DNA of 51,124 bases from positions 1-51,124 of IMG/VR virus record IMGVR_UViG_3300044703_000055, one strand, 5' to 3'. Shown here one piece after another: positions 25,006 to 33,173 of the stretch. The translations under genes were made by a program, and so were the position numbers. The DNA comes from a virus. Position 1 is the stretch's first letter; every line of letters starts with the position of its first letter. The notes below the pieces were generated by a model that made no database searches, was not told the origin of the DNA, and saw only the letters and a list, made by a program, of their open reading frames with translations.

Positions 25006-25907
25006 GGACACTTCTTGCCGTAACCGAGGATTTCATAAAGACAGAGCGAACCGAGCTTGCTGCGGATGCGGCTGCAGGATCGAACGTTAGCCTGACCCTT
25101 CTGAATAACGGCGGCTTTACCAACTCCGCATTCGTGGTCATCGGCTACGAGGGCAATGAGCTGTGCGAGATGGAACAGATCAACCAAGCGCCGAGCGGGA
25201 ACACTTCGATACGGGTCGCAACCCTCAAATTTAATCACCAGAAAGGCGAGCCGGTCACCGTCTATCGGTACGACAAACGAAAGTTCTACGGCGCGACATC
25301 CGCGACGGGCAGCTTCGCGGAATTGACTGCTGATGGATCTCCGCTCCCGATCCAGGTCGATGATCCAACGGGCACGATTATCGAGTACACGGGCATTGAG
25401 GGCTACACCTATTTCAAGGCCACCTACTACAACAGCACGACAACCGACGAGACCAGCCAGGACGATAGCGACGCGGTGCTTGCGAACGAGTCGGTGCGCT
25501 ACGCTTCGCTGTATGCGATCCGAAAGCATGCAGGCCTTGCCGGCAATCCTCGCTATTCCGAAAGCCGTCTTGAGACCAAGCGCAAGCAGGCAGAGAACGA
25601 GATCAATAGCGCGATCGCCGCCAAGTACGTGCTGCCCCTTTCCGAGGTCCCTCACCTCGTGAGCCAAATCTGCGAGCTGCTTGCGGCGGGCTACATCGAT
25701 TACGAGGAATTCGGGAAGAACGGCGAAGGCGTGAAGTGGCTTGGCGAAGGCCGAGCGCTATTGAAGGCCATACAGAAGGGTACGCAGCTCTTGATCGGGA
25801 CCGATGGGACTGAGCTGGCGCGCAACACCAAAGTGGGCGTGCTCGACGGCTATCCCAATGACGAGGACACGGACTCCGCGCAGTTCAGCATGAGCGACCG
25901 ATATTGA
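25002..25907 (+). CDS. head-tail connector (Mu gp36/DUF1320-like C-terminus)
   Basis: 301 residues. The N-terminal ~150 residues are a beta-rich domain (GSNVSLTLLNNGGFTNSAFV, YEGNELCEMEQIN) that may be an added surface module. The C-terminal ~140 residues (VRYASLYAIRKHAGLAGNP, SRLETKRKQAENEINSAIAA, YVLPLSEVPHLVSQICELLA) match the helical DUF1320/gp36 adaptor that sits under the portal. Position between capsid and tail genes agrees. The start overlaps the repeat-protein stop. Confidence 0.72.
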   Translation: MRTLLAVTEDFIKTERTELAADAAAGSNVSLTLLNNGGFTNSAFVVIGYEGNELCEMEQINQAPSGNTSIRVATLKFNHQKGEPVTVYRYDKRKFYGATSATGSFAELTADGSPLPIQVDDPTGTIIEYTGIEGYTYFKATYYNSTTTDETSQDDSDAVLANESVRYASLYAIRKHAGLAGNPRYSESRLETKRKQAENEINSAIAAKYVLPLSEVPHLVSQICELLAAGYIDYEEFGKNGEGVKWLGEGRALLKAIQKGTQLLIGTDGTELARNTKVGVLDGYPNDEDTDSAQFSMSDRY

Positions 25908-25912
25908 TATGT

Positions 25913-26371
25913 ATGTCGTTTCAAATTTCGTGGGAGATCGAAGGAAAGACGCAGTTATCCCGCGTGCTCATCGGTATGGAATCGAGCATGAAGGACTACA
26001 CGTTCCCATTCCGGCAATCTGCGGATTACTTACATCACACATTCGCTGTGGACGTATTCGAGACCCAAGGGGCGGCGATTGGGGAGAAATGGAAACGCCT
26101 CTCGCCTGCGACAGTGTCACGGAAGGCGCGGCAGGGAATGCCGGACACGCCTCTCATTGCGACGGGCAACATGCGCGCCAGTTTTCAAACGGAGGTGTCG
26201 AAGGATCAGGCTGTGATCTCCAACACCGCCGAGTATTTCAAATATCACCAGTCGAACAAGCCGCGCGAGAAAATACCACGGCGCGTCATGATGAAGCTGG
26301 CCGAGGATCAAAAGCAGCAGATCGTAAAATATTTCCAGGAGCACATTCGAGTGTCGATGCAACGCCCATAG
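25913..26371 (+). CDS. virion morphogenesis protein (HK97 gp10/Mu gpG-like)
   Basis: 152 residues from the ATG at 25913. MRASFQTEVSKDQAVISNTA, YFKYHQSNKPREKIPRR and the preceding WKRLSPATVSRKARQG, PLIATGNMR are characteristic of the tail-completion/head-closure family (HK97 gp10, Mu gpG). An overlapping frame starting at 25909 is an out-of-frame reading. The gene lies between gp36-like and tail-terminator-like genes. Confidence 0.78.
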   Translation: MSFQISWEIEGKTQLSRVLIGMESSMKDYTFPFRQSADYLHHTFAVDVFETQGAAIGEKWKRLSPATVSRKARQGMPDTPLIATGNMRASFQTEVSKDQAVISNTAEYFKYHQSNKPREKIPRRVMMKLAEDQKQQIVKYFQEHIRVSMQRP

Positions 26372-26372
26372 T

Positions 26373-26873
26373 ATGAATTATTCCGATCCGGTCATCGCGA
26401 AATATATCGAACTGCTCAAAACGAACACTGGTCTAATCAACCAATATTTCCAAGGCGAGCCGATCCGCGTGCCGTCTGTAGATTTTCCTTACGCCATGAT
26501 CTCCAAACGGGAGACGCGCGTTGGCCCCCTAAACAATTCCGACGACGAACACGGAATTGCGATGTCTATCACCATCGTGGCCGATATTCGCAAGGACTTA
26601 TCAACAGAGGAAAGCGCCGGCGCAGTGAATGCAGGCGTCGCGTCTTTGTACGAGATTGTGGAGGGACGGAACGCCGATTACACGCTCAAAGACAATTCGG
26701 TACTCGCCATTTTACGGGGCAATACCTTGGTGGATTCGACATACGGTCTTCGCACCGACCTCGGAACACAGACGCGCGTGGACTATGGTTTGACGCTCCG
26801 TAACCGGGCGCCGGAAGAGTGGTCTATCGAAGCGCGTGTGGATTTCGTCGCGCACTTCACACAGATGCGGTAG
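26373..26873 (+). CDS. probable tail terminator/completion protein
   Basis: 166 residues, one base after the previous stop. The N-terminus resembles the Mu gp37/DUF1834 or gpU type (YIELLKTNTGLINQYFQGEP, VPSVDFPYAMISKRET), with a mid MSITIVADIRKDLSTEESA and a C-terminal VRTDL-like strand pair (YGLRTDLGTQTRVDYGLTL). Position before the tube gene fits. Family assignment is tentative. Confidence 0.58.
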   Translation: MNYSDPVIAKYIELLKTNTGLINQYFQGEPIRVPSVDFPYAMISKRETRVGPLNNSDDEHGIAMSITIVADIRKDLSTEESAGAVNAGVASLYEIVEGRNADYTLKDNSVLAILRGNTLVDSTYGLRTDLGTQTRVDYGLTLRNRAPEEWSIEARVDFVAHFTQMR

Positions 26874-26882
26874 AATACAAGC

Positions 26883-26984
26883 ATGAGCTACAAAGCATGG
26901 ATGACGGTTGGCTCCATCGCTCTTGCTGTTGAGGGAGCAATATTCTTAACAGGATGTCTTCTCATAATTCTTCAATTGGTATGA
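26883..26984 (+). CDS. 33-residue single-pass membrane peptide
   Basis: ATG at 26883 to TGA at 26984: MSYKAWMTVGSIALAVEG, AIFLTGCLLIILQLV. Nearly the whole peptide is one hydrophobic helix with a possible LTGC lipobox-like motif. Its stop overlaps the next start (ATGA at 26981). The -1 base is C, unlike most neighbours. A small membrane peptide in a tail operon is unusual, and no function is known. Confidence 0.5.
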   Translation: MSYKAWMTVGSIALAVEGAIFLTGCLLIILQLV

Positions 26985-27142
26985 AAGTAACGTCTAACCG
27001 CAGCGTCGAATTTCCAAAGCTTGGTTTCGCGATTTCGGCGGGCGAGACAAGAGAGCTTCCCGAAAACAAAGAGGCACAAGCAGTCATTCTCGCGCATCGT
27101 TCCATTTCCAAAATCAAGGAGGGTAAAACTACTAGCAATTAA
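26981..27142 (+). CDS. small phage protein before the tail tube gene
   Basis: 53 residues: MKVTSNRSVEFPKLGFAISA, GETRELPENKEAQAVILAHR. Short beta strands and a helix in a compact fold. T at -1 and overlap with the peptide gene. Several Mu-like phages carry a short protein at this place; function unknown. Confidence 0.6.
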   Translation: MKVTSNRSVEFPKLGFAISAGETRELPENKEAQAVILAHRSISKIKEGKTTSN

Positions 27143-27154
27143 TTTTATTGATGT

Positions 27155-28135
27155 ATGGGACTTACAAGCGGAACGCAGACGAACGTCGGCATCGGAATTG
27201 AGACAACCCCCGGAACGGCCGTAGCCGCAACGCACTTTCCGAAATGGGCTGAATTGTCCATGCAGGGGATCGCGGAAAAGGAATTGCTTGGATCGCAGCG
27301 CGGCGTGCGCAACACGCACAGCGATTCGATGATCAAGCGCAAATACTCACAAGGCAACCTGGTCGTAATCCCGAACGGTGATATCGCCGCGCCGATGTTC
27401 TATTGGGCGCTCGGCTCGAAAGCGACGGCCGGACCGACCGATGGCACGTACACGCACACCTTCACTGTGCAGAACACCAACGCATCCATGAAGACCTGCA
27501 CCGTGCTTGTGGAGGATGGCGCAATCGTCACGGAGCGCTTTGCCAACGTCGTTGCGAACACGTTGAACCTCGAAGTCTCGGACTCGTACGCCAAGATGTC
27601 GCTCGGCTTAATCGGCGGCTTCCCCGATACCGGCACCGTAACGGAATCGTTCGCCCAGGAATTTGAATACGCATATCACCAGATGACGGCCAAGTTTGGC
27701 ACGACCCTTTCCAATGCCGCGAGCGCGTCGGCAACACCGCTGAAGTCGTTTACGCTGAATGTGAACAACAACGTGCTCGTGGATGAGGCTTTCCTTTCCG
27801 GGGCGAATACGCCGGTTGCAGGCGGCTTCGTCGCGGGACGCTTGCAGATCACCGGCTCATACACGCTTCAGTACAGCGATACGGTAGAACTCGCTAAGTA
27901 CAAGGCGAACACAAAAAACGCCCTTCAAGTGCAATTCACCGGAGCCGTGACGGGCGGCGGAACGACAGCCGAGACGATCACCATCAAACTAGGCCGCTTG
28001 ATCCTTACCTCTCCACCGAAGGAGTACAACCTGGACGGCCTCACGCTCATCAACCAGGAATTCGCGGTCGAATACGAAGCGACCGACAAAGAGATGACCG
28101 TCGTCGTGGTGAACGACACCGCAAGCTACGCATAA
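27155..28135 (+). CDS. major tail (tube) protein
   Basis: 326 residues, beta-rich. LTSGTQTNVGIGIETTPGTA is the typical N-terminus of phage tail tube proteins, followed by MFYWALGSKATAGPTDG, YTHTFTVQNTNASMKTCTV, FKSFTLNVNNN-like LKSFTLNVNNNVL and the final EFAVEYEATDKEMTVVVVND. Position immediately before the tail-assembly chaperones and tape measure confirms the assignment. No tail sheath gene is present, which supports a non-contractile tail. Confidence 0.85.
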   Translation: MGLTSGTQTNVGIGIETTPGTAVAATHFPKWAELSMQGIAEKELLGSQRGVRNTHSDSMIKRKYSQGNLVVIPNGDIAAPMFYWALGSKATAGPTDGTYTHTFTVQNTNASMKTCTVLVEDGAIVTERFANVVANTLNLEVSDSYAKMSLGLIGGFPDTGTVTESFAQEFEYAYHQMTAKFGTTLSNAASASATPLKSFTLNVNNNVLVDEAFLSGANTPVAGGFVAGRLQITGSYTLQYSDTVELAKYKANTKNALQVQFTGAVTGGGTTAETITIKLGRLILTSPPKEYNLDGLTLINQEFAVEYEATDKEMTVVVVNDTASYA

Positions 28136-28138
28136 TGT

Positions 28139-28483
28139 ATGGCCGCCGAACGACCTACACAAACGATCAAAACGCCAGGTGGATTTACCGTTGAGCTGAA
28201 ATCCTACATCACTGGACGCGAGCACTCGCAGATCCAGGACGTGTTCTTGAAGCGCATGGAAATCCGCTCACTCCAACAGAAGGGCGAGAACTCCTCCGCC
28301 GAAGTAAGCGGCTTACAGGGATCGGCAGCGACCGAAGCGGAAGCACTCACGATCAAGCTTCTTGTCGTCTCTCCCGATGGCTCGACCGAAGACGTGCATA
28401 ACCGTGTCCTCGATTTACCGCTGGCGGACTATAACGCCATTAAGCAGGAGATCGAGGCGATCACTGAGAGTAAAAAAAAATAA
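28139..28483 (+). CDS. tail assembly chaperone, short form (gpG-like)
   Basis: 114 residues. The C-terminus is AITESKKK followed by TAA. The last codons form a run of nine A residues (28472-28480), the slippery site for the longer frameshift product. The N-terminal GGFTVELKSYITGREHSQI and the central ITGREHSQIQDVFL fit a chaperone in the usual location between tail tube and tape measure. It scaffolds the tape measure during tail assembly. Confidence 0.8.
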   Translation: MAAERPTQTIKTPGGFTVELKSYITGREHSQIQDVFLKRMEIRSLQQKGENSSAEVSGLQGSAATEAEALTIKLLVVSPDGSTEDVHNRVLDLPLADYNAIKQEIEAITESKKK

Positions 28484-28665
28484 CTGAGGCTGTGGTCTCG
28501 TACATCGGGGGCGCGGTCAAAGGGCCGATGATAATCGCTGTCGTGTGTGAGCGAATGGGATGGGATTACCTCACATTCCAATCGCAGCCGACATGGTTCA
28601 TCAATCTACTACTCCGCAAATTCGAGATTGACGCGGACCAGCAGAAGCGAGCCACCACTCACTAA
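28139..28665 (+). CDS. tail assembly chaperone, -1 frameshift product (gpGT-like)
   Basis: About 175 residues. After a -1 slip in A9 (28472-28480) the frame continues without a start codon as ITEAVVSYIGGAVKGPMIIA, VVCERMGWDYLTFQSQPTWF, INLLLRKFEIDADQQKRATT and ends at TAA 28663-28665, three bases before the tape-measure ATG. The downstream frame has no independent start of its own. This is the conserved GT frameshift of long-tailed phages, with an unusually long A run. Confidence 0.82.
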
Positions 28666-28668
28666 CCT

Positions 28669-30357
28669 ATGGGACTTTTCAATTCAGCAGGAGATCAGAC
28701 ACTTTCGATAATCATCAAGGCCAAGGATGAGGCAAGCGCCACATTCAAGGCCGTGCAGGGCAACGTAGAGAAGATGACCGGCGGCTTCGATAACGCCGTT
28801 CGTGCCTCTACCAAATTCGCTGTCGGTCTCGCAGCGGTCGGAACCGCGGCTGTGGCCTTTGGCTACAAGGCTGTGGAGGCAGCAGCCGAAGCCGAAAAGC
28901 AAATGGCTGAATTCGGGGCTACGCTGGCCACCATGGGGCCTAAGGGCGTGGCCGCGCGGGAACGCATCCTTGCGGCTGCCAAGGCGGCCGTACAGCTCGG
29001 TTTCGACGACGAGACGGCCGCTAATTCGATTGCGCAGCTCTTCCAGCGCACGGGTGACCTGGACGAAGCCTTGCGGCTCAACGGCCTCGCTATGGACCTC
29101 TCGCGCGCGAAATCCATAGACCTCTCGGAAGCCAACAAGATGATCGCGCTTGTCATGAGCGGCAATGCGCGCGCCTTGAAGATGTACGGCATCGAGATTG
29201 ACGACACGCTTGGGCCTATGGAGGCGTTGGGCCAGTTGCAGGAGAAGGTCGCAGGCCAGGCGCAGGGGTTCGCGAGCACCTTCCAAGGCCAGATGTCGGT
29301 CTTCAAAATCGAGTGGCAGAACTTCCTCGAAATCGTCGGAGCGAAGCTACTGCCGGTCCTGACCGCTGCCCTACGCGCGATCATTCCCGTTGTCGAAAAG
29401 CTAATGGCATGGGCGGACAATACAGCCGCGCTTGTGCGCTGGCTCGAACAGCACCGGACCATCATGCTCTTGGTAGCTGGCGCTATCATGGGCGCCCTCA
29501 TACCCGCATTCATTGCCCTCGCGGCCGTTATCCTCACGACGGTCATCCCGGCCATTGTTGCGGCTGCTATCGCGCTCGCACCATTCGTCATCGGAGGCGT
29601 CATCATCGCCGGCATCGTCGCGGGCGTACTCTGGGTCATTCAGCACTGGGACATGATCCGGCAGAAGGCTGAGGAGGTATGGACCGCGGTCGCGACGGCC
29701 ATCACGACAGCATGGCAGACCATCACGAGTGCAATCGGCACATACTTGACGTTCATCATCGGAGCGATCGGCATGTTCCTCGATTGGGTGTTTCCCAATT
29801 GGGACAAGACGCTGCAGTTGGTGTTCACCGTCTGGGTCAAGACGTGGGAGCTGATCCTCGACTATGGCAGGACGGCGCTCGCAGCGATAAGCGCCGTATG
29901 GAACGAGGTGTGGGGCGCGATGCGCGACTTCTTTGTCGCCATATGGGAGTCCGTCAAAGAGGCATTCTCCGGCGTCATTGGCTACATCGTCGGGGAAATT
30001 CAGCGGGTCATAGACCTGTACAACTCGATGAAGGCACTGCTTTCCAAGCCTATCAGCATCGTCAAAAACGCCGCGACGACATTTGTCGAGAGCGCGGTGA
30101 ACAGGGGCAATAAGCTGCTCAGCTTCGACAAGGGCGGCACCGTGCCCGGCCCCGAAGGATCACCCGTGCCAATCATTGCGCACGGCCAAGAAACCATTCT
30201 CCGGCCGGGCGAGCGCGGGAATTCCGGCGGGAACACCTACTCGGTCGTTATCAATAACCCCGTAATCCGTTCACGCGAGGACGCAAATTACCTGCGCATG
30301 CAAATCGAAGAAGCACTCCGGGATGTCACACGCGGACACAAGCTCGCCACCATTTAG
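28669..30357 (+). CDS. tail tape measure protein
   Basis: 562 residues: IIIKAKDEASATFKAVQGNV start, a helical AAEAEKQMAEFGATLATMG region, then hydrophobic segments (IMLLVAGAIMGALIPAFIAL, VILTTVIPAIVAAAIALAPF, VIGGVIIAGIVAGVLWVI) and a C-terminal GGTVPGPEGSPVPIIAHGQE with a metal/ligand-like GHG-type end common to tape measures. At about 0.15 nm per residue this predicts a tail near 85 nm. Position is directly after the chaperone frameshift product. Confidence 0.85.
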   Translation: MGLFNSAGDQTLSIIIKAKDEASATFKAVQGNVEKMTGGFDNAVRASTKFAVGLAAVGTAAVAFGYKAVEAAAEAEKQMAEFGATLATMGPKGVAARERILAAAKAAVQLGFDDETAANSIAQLFQRTGDLDEALRLNGLAMDLSRAKSIDLSEANKMIALVMSGNARALKMYGIEIDDTLGPMEALGQLQEKVAGQAQGFASTFQGQMSVFKIEWQNFLEIVGAKLLPVLTAALRAIIPVVEKLMAWADNTAALVRWLEQHRTIMLLVAGAIMGALIPAFIALAAVILTTVIPAIVAAAIALAPFVIGGVIIAGIVAGVLWVIQHWDMIRQKAEEVWTAVATAITTAWQTITSAIGTYLTFIIGAIGMFLDWVFPNWDKTLQLVFTVWVKTWELILDYGRTALAAISAVWNEVWGAMRDFFVAIWESVKEAFSGVIGYIVGEIQRVIDLYNSMKALLSKPISIVKNAATTFVESAVNRGNKLLSFDKGGTVPGPEGSPVPIIAHGQETILRPGERGNSGGNTYSVVINNPVIRSREDANYLRMQIEEALRDVTRGHKLATI

Positions 30358-30360
30358 CGT

Positions 30361-31827
30361 ATGGCAAAGACGCTCACGATCGCGGGAAGCAACTTCTTAC
30401 CGCAGTATCAAACGAACTCCGTTCGCATTCGTGAGACGGTACAAAATAAATCCGGCGTGATGCAGCTCACCGTTAACGTCAAACCCGGACAGTCTGCCCC
30501 GACCGAAGGATCAGAGATCGTCTATAAGGACGCCACGCGCTTTCTCTTTGGCGGGTATATTTCCAAAGTGTCTTCGGACGAACTCGGCAAGGGCGGCTTT
30601 TTCATCTACCACGTCGAGGCCAGCGATTACAGCTACATTTTCAACAACAAGATCGCACGGCGGGCATACACGAACCAGACGCTTGCCGACATCGTTACGG
30701 ATCTTATGGGTACGTACGTGGATACCGCCTATGGCTTTGATCTGACGAACGTCGCGACCGGCCCGACAATCCCGAGCATCACCTTCGACCACATCAGCAT
30801 CCGAAAATGCTTCGAGAAGCTTCAAAAGCTCACCGGATATGTGTGGTACGTGGACTACCAGAAGAAGCTTTACTTCAAGCAGCCGACCGCGACAGCCGCG
30901 CCGGAGAGCATCACCGACTCATCGACGAATTTCGAGGACATATCGATCGAGTACGATACTTCGCAAGTGCGTAATTCCGTCATTGTCATCGGCTCCGAAG
31001 ACGGAGAGGAATCGGCGACCACCGTTTCCCAGACATTCACCGGAGACGGCGCAACGCGCGCGTGGGAGCTGGAGGATAAGCCATCGACCGTTTCGTCCAT
31101 CAAGCTCAATGGTGTGAGCAAGCAGTTTTCACTCGACGTCAATGAGCGCGACACAGATGTGTTCGTGTACTCTTTCGAGGCCATGAGCTTTCGCCTGACG
31201 AGTGGCGCAGCAACTCCGGCTATTGGTGACTCAATCGTCATTACATACTACCCGCGCGTACCCATCATCGTTCAACGCACCGATGCAGCGAGCATCGCCT
31301 ATTTCGCAGCCAAAGACGGAGGCGATGGTGTGTACGAGCATACGGTTAAGGACAGCGCGATCGGCTCGAAGGCCGAGGCAGCAGCGCGTGCGCTCCAGGA
31401 GCTGGAAGAATTCTCGATGGCTCTAGTAAACGGGCAATTCACAACCCGTACGTCGCTTCTCACGGCAGGATCAATCTTTCAGCCAGGCCAATATGTCGTC
31501 GTGAATTTACCCACTTACGGCATCAGCTCCGATACGGCATTCCTTGTCCAAGAAGTCGAGATCAGCGTCACCGAAAACAGCACCACGACGGAGTACACCT
31601 ATCGCGTCCGGTTCGGCGGCAAAATGGTGGGCGTCCGGGAATTTCTCGAAAGCCTCGCCTCAGAAACTGCAGAAGTGAAAGACGCCACGCTCATCCTTAC
31701 CATAGAGCAGATAACGGATGCGGCGGCGGTCAGCGATGGCACGCCCACTCGCACGCTCACAACACCGCCATTCAAATGGGGTGTCGGTTCTCCCCAACTG
31801 GTTTGGAACAAGGGGGAGTGGTCGTAG
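30361..31827 (+). CDS. tail hub/baseplate-like protein
   Basis: 488 residues. YQTNSVRIRETVQNKSGVMQ, IFNNKIARRAYTNQTLADIV, VTDLMGTYVDTAYGF, ITFDHISIRKCFEKLQKLT, GYVWYVDYQKKLYFKQP and NSVIVIGSEDG are typical of hub proteins (gp27-like, D-family) that cap the tube end. The final WGVGSPQLVWNKGEW is Trp-rich. It is the only obvious tail-tip gene after the tape measure. Role: attach the fibre to the tube and trigger ejection. Confidence 0.75.
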   Translation: MAKTLTIAGSNFLPQYQTNSVRIRETVQNKSGVMQLTVNVKPGQSAPTEGSEIVYKDATRFLFGGYISKVSSDELGKGGFFIYHVEASDYSYIFNNKIARRAYTNQTLADIVTDLMGTYVDTAYGFDLTNVATGPTIPSITFDHISIRKCFEKLQKLTGYVWYVDYQKKLYFKQPTATAAPESITDSSTNFEDISIEYDTSQVRNSVIVIGSEDGEESATTVSQTFTGDGATRAWELEDKPSTVSSIKLNGVSKQFSLDVNERDTDVFVYSFEAMSFRLTSGAATPAIGDSIVITYYPRVPIIVQRTDAASIAYFAAKDGGDGVYEHTVKDSAIGSKAEAAARALQELEEFSMALVNGQFTTRTSLLTAGSIFQPGQYVVVNLPTYGISSDTAFLVQEVEISVTENSTTTEYTYRVRFGGKMVGVREFLESLASETAEVKDATLILTIEQITDAAAVSDGTPTRTLTTPPFKWGVGSPQLVWNKGEWS

Positions 31828-31839
31828 TATCATTTGTAT

Positions 31840-32403
31840 ATGGACACTTGCCGTGGTGTAGATCGGAGCACCGTACAGGGGATTGTAACTTTTCAGAATT
31901 TTGAGCTGTCGAATCCCCGCGCTCAGCAAATCGATCAAATCCTTACGTATACGTCTTCCCATCGAGAAATGTACGCTTTATTGGCAGAACTGAAACAGCT
32001 CTGCGTTCCTCGTACGTTAGTCGTGAGCAATCAGGTCGTCCTGGCCGCCCGCAGTGAGCTGGCAAAACGCCTCGTTGGATCTCCGGCGTATACCGGGACG
32101 ATCAATTACGGAGCACTCGGGACCGGCGTTACTGCCATCGCTGACGCCAACACGCAGCTCGCAACGGAGGTTGCGCGCGTACTGGTCGCAACGGCCACAC
32201 AGACCAACGACCAAGCGGCAATAGACTTCTACTTCAGCAAATCCAGCACGAACGGCACCTACCAAGAATTCGGCACATTCATTGACGGCACCGGATCGGC
32301 GAACAGCGGACTTCTCTTTAATCGAGCACTAACCGGCGGCTGGACCAAATCCAGTCTCGAAGCGATGACCGTGAGCGTACAGCTCACCTTCTCCGTTGCG
32401 TAA
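31840..32403 (+). CDS. tail protein with fibre-like C-terminus
   Basis: 187 residues from ATG at 31840. N-terminal half: CRGVDRSTVQGIVTFQNFEL, NPRAQQIDQILTYTSSHREM, ALLAELKQLC, mostly helical. C-terminal half: INYGALGTGVTAIADANTQL, ATEVARVLVATATQTNDQAA, IDFYFSKSSTNGTYQEFG, then LFNRALTGGWTKSSLEAMTV, a beta domain similar to that in 21840-22469. A fibre or adhesin role is inferred from position. Confidence 0.62.
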   Translation: MDTCRGVDRSTVQGIVTFQNFELSNPRAQQIDQILTYTSSHREMYALLAELKQLCVPRTLVVSNQVVLAARSELAKRLVGSPAYTGTINYGALGTGVTAIADANTQLATEVARVLVATATQTNDQAAIDFYFSKSSTNGTYQEFGTFIDGTGSANSGLLFNRALTGGWTKSSLEAMTVSVQLTFSVA

Positions 32404-32408
32404 TTTTT

Positions 32409-32933
32409 ATGGCTATCACTGCGGGAAGTAACGCGAACGCCAGCGATTTTGTTTCGACTTCGGCCGGAGCTGGCGACAGCGGCAAGGTCGCGAAGCTGAA
32501 TGCGAGCGGCAAGTTCGACAAAACCTTTCCGTCGCGTTGGGGCTGTAGAGTGAAATCAGCAGCGGGGCAAAGCTATAGCACAGGAACGACCATCGCATTT
32601 GGCGCAGAAGATTTCGACGACGACACGATGCACGATAACGTAACGAACAATACGCGCATCACGATAAAGACACCGGGCACGTACATGATCGGCGCGAACG
32701 TGGCCGGGAGCGCCACCACTTCAACGCTCGGCGTGAAGCTTCAGCTAAACGGAACCACGATGATTGCAAGCGGCGGAGGCGGTTATGCGAACAACGGCGG
32801 CTCGTCGGTCGTCACCGTACGCACCTTTGCCTTGAACGACTACATCGAAGTGATCGCATACGCAAACAGCGCGAACAACTCGTCTGCGGATGAATCGACG
32901 AACTTTTGGGCTATCCTTCTCCAGTCCACGTAG
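32409..32933 (+). CDS. tail fibre/spike protein with C1q-like domain
   Basis: 174 residues. An N-terminal ITAGSNANASDFV motif and SGKVAKLNASGKFDKTF resemble fibre attachment segments of phage tail proteins. The C-terminal ~130 residues (GTTIAFGAEDFDDDTMHD, TRITIKTPGTYMIGANVAGS, VKLQLNGTTMIASGG, TFALNDYIEVIAYA) fit a trimeric C1q/TNF-like head used for receptor binding. It is the likely host-recognition protein, in the usual place after the hub. Confidence 0.75.
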   Translation: MAITAGSNANASDFVSTSAGAGDSGKVAKLNASGKFDKTFPSRWGCRVKSAAGQSYSTGTTIAFGAEDFDDDTMHDNVTNNTRITIKTPGTYMIGANVAGSATTSTLGVKLQLNGTTMIASGGGGYANNGGSSVVTVRTFALNDYIEVIAYANSANNSSADESTNFWAILLQST

Positions 32934-32941
32934 TACTGCGT

Positions 32942-33160
32942 ATGAATGAAGAACCAAAAGAGATTGTTCATTACCAGTCTGACCACGACATCTTGATCCG
33001 CTTGGACGAGCGAACCCGCAACATGGATAAGAAGGTTGACCAACTCACGAACGATCATGAAAGCCGTTTGCGGTCCCTAGAGCGAGCACGGTGGATAGTG
33101 GGCGGTGCCGCTTCTGTGGTTGGTATAATTGGAGGGTACGTGATCCAGTTTTTCACATGA
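32942..33160 (+). CDS. small coiled-coil holin/spanin-like membrane protein
   Basis: 72 residues from ATG at 32942 (T at -1). A charged coiled coil (YQSDHDILIRLDERTRNMDK, KVDQLTNDHESRLRSLERA) is followed by one C-terminal membrane helix (IVGGAASVVGIIGGYVIQFF). This is the XhlA-type layout of holin-associated proteins. It precedes the broken lysin gene. Confidence 0.7.
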   Translation: MNEEPKEIVHYQSDHDILIRLDERTRNMDKKVDQLTNDHESRLRSLERARWIVGGAASVVGIIGGYVIQFFT

Positions 33161-33173
33161 TCACAACTCGAAT

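Noticed and set aside
25909-26376. An overlapping frame starting four bases before the gp10/gpG-like gene
   Set aside because: It lacks family motifs, while the frame from 25913 has WKRLSPATVSRKARQG and SNTAEYFKYH, matching the family.
28472-28480. The A9 run as an assembly error
   Set aside because: The -1 frame is open exactly to the tape-measure gene and the gene order is the classic frameshift site, so a programmed slip is better supported.
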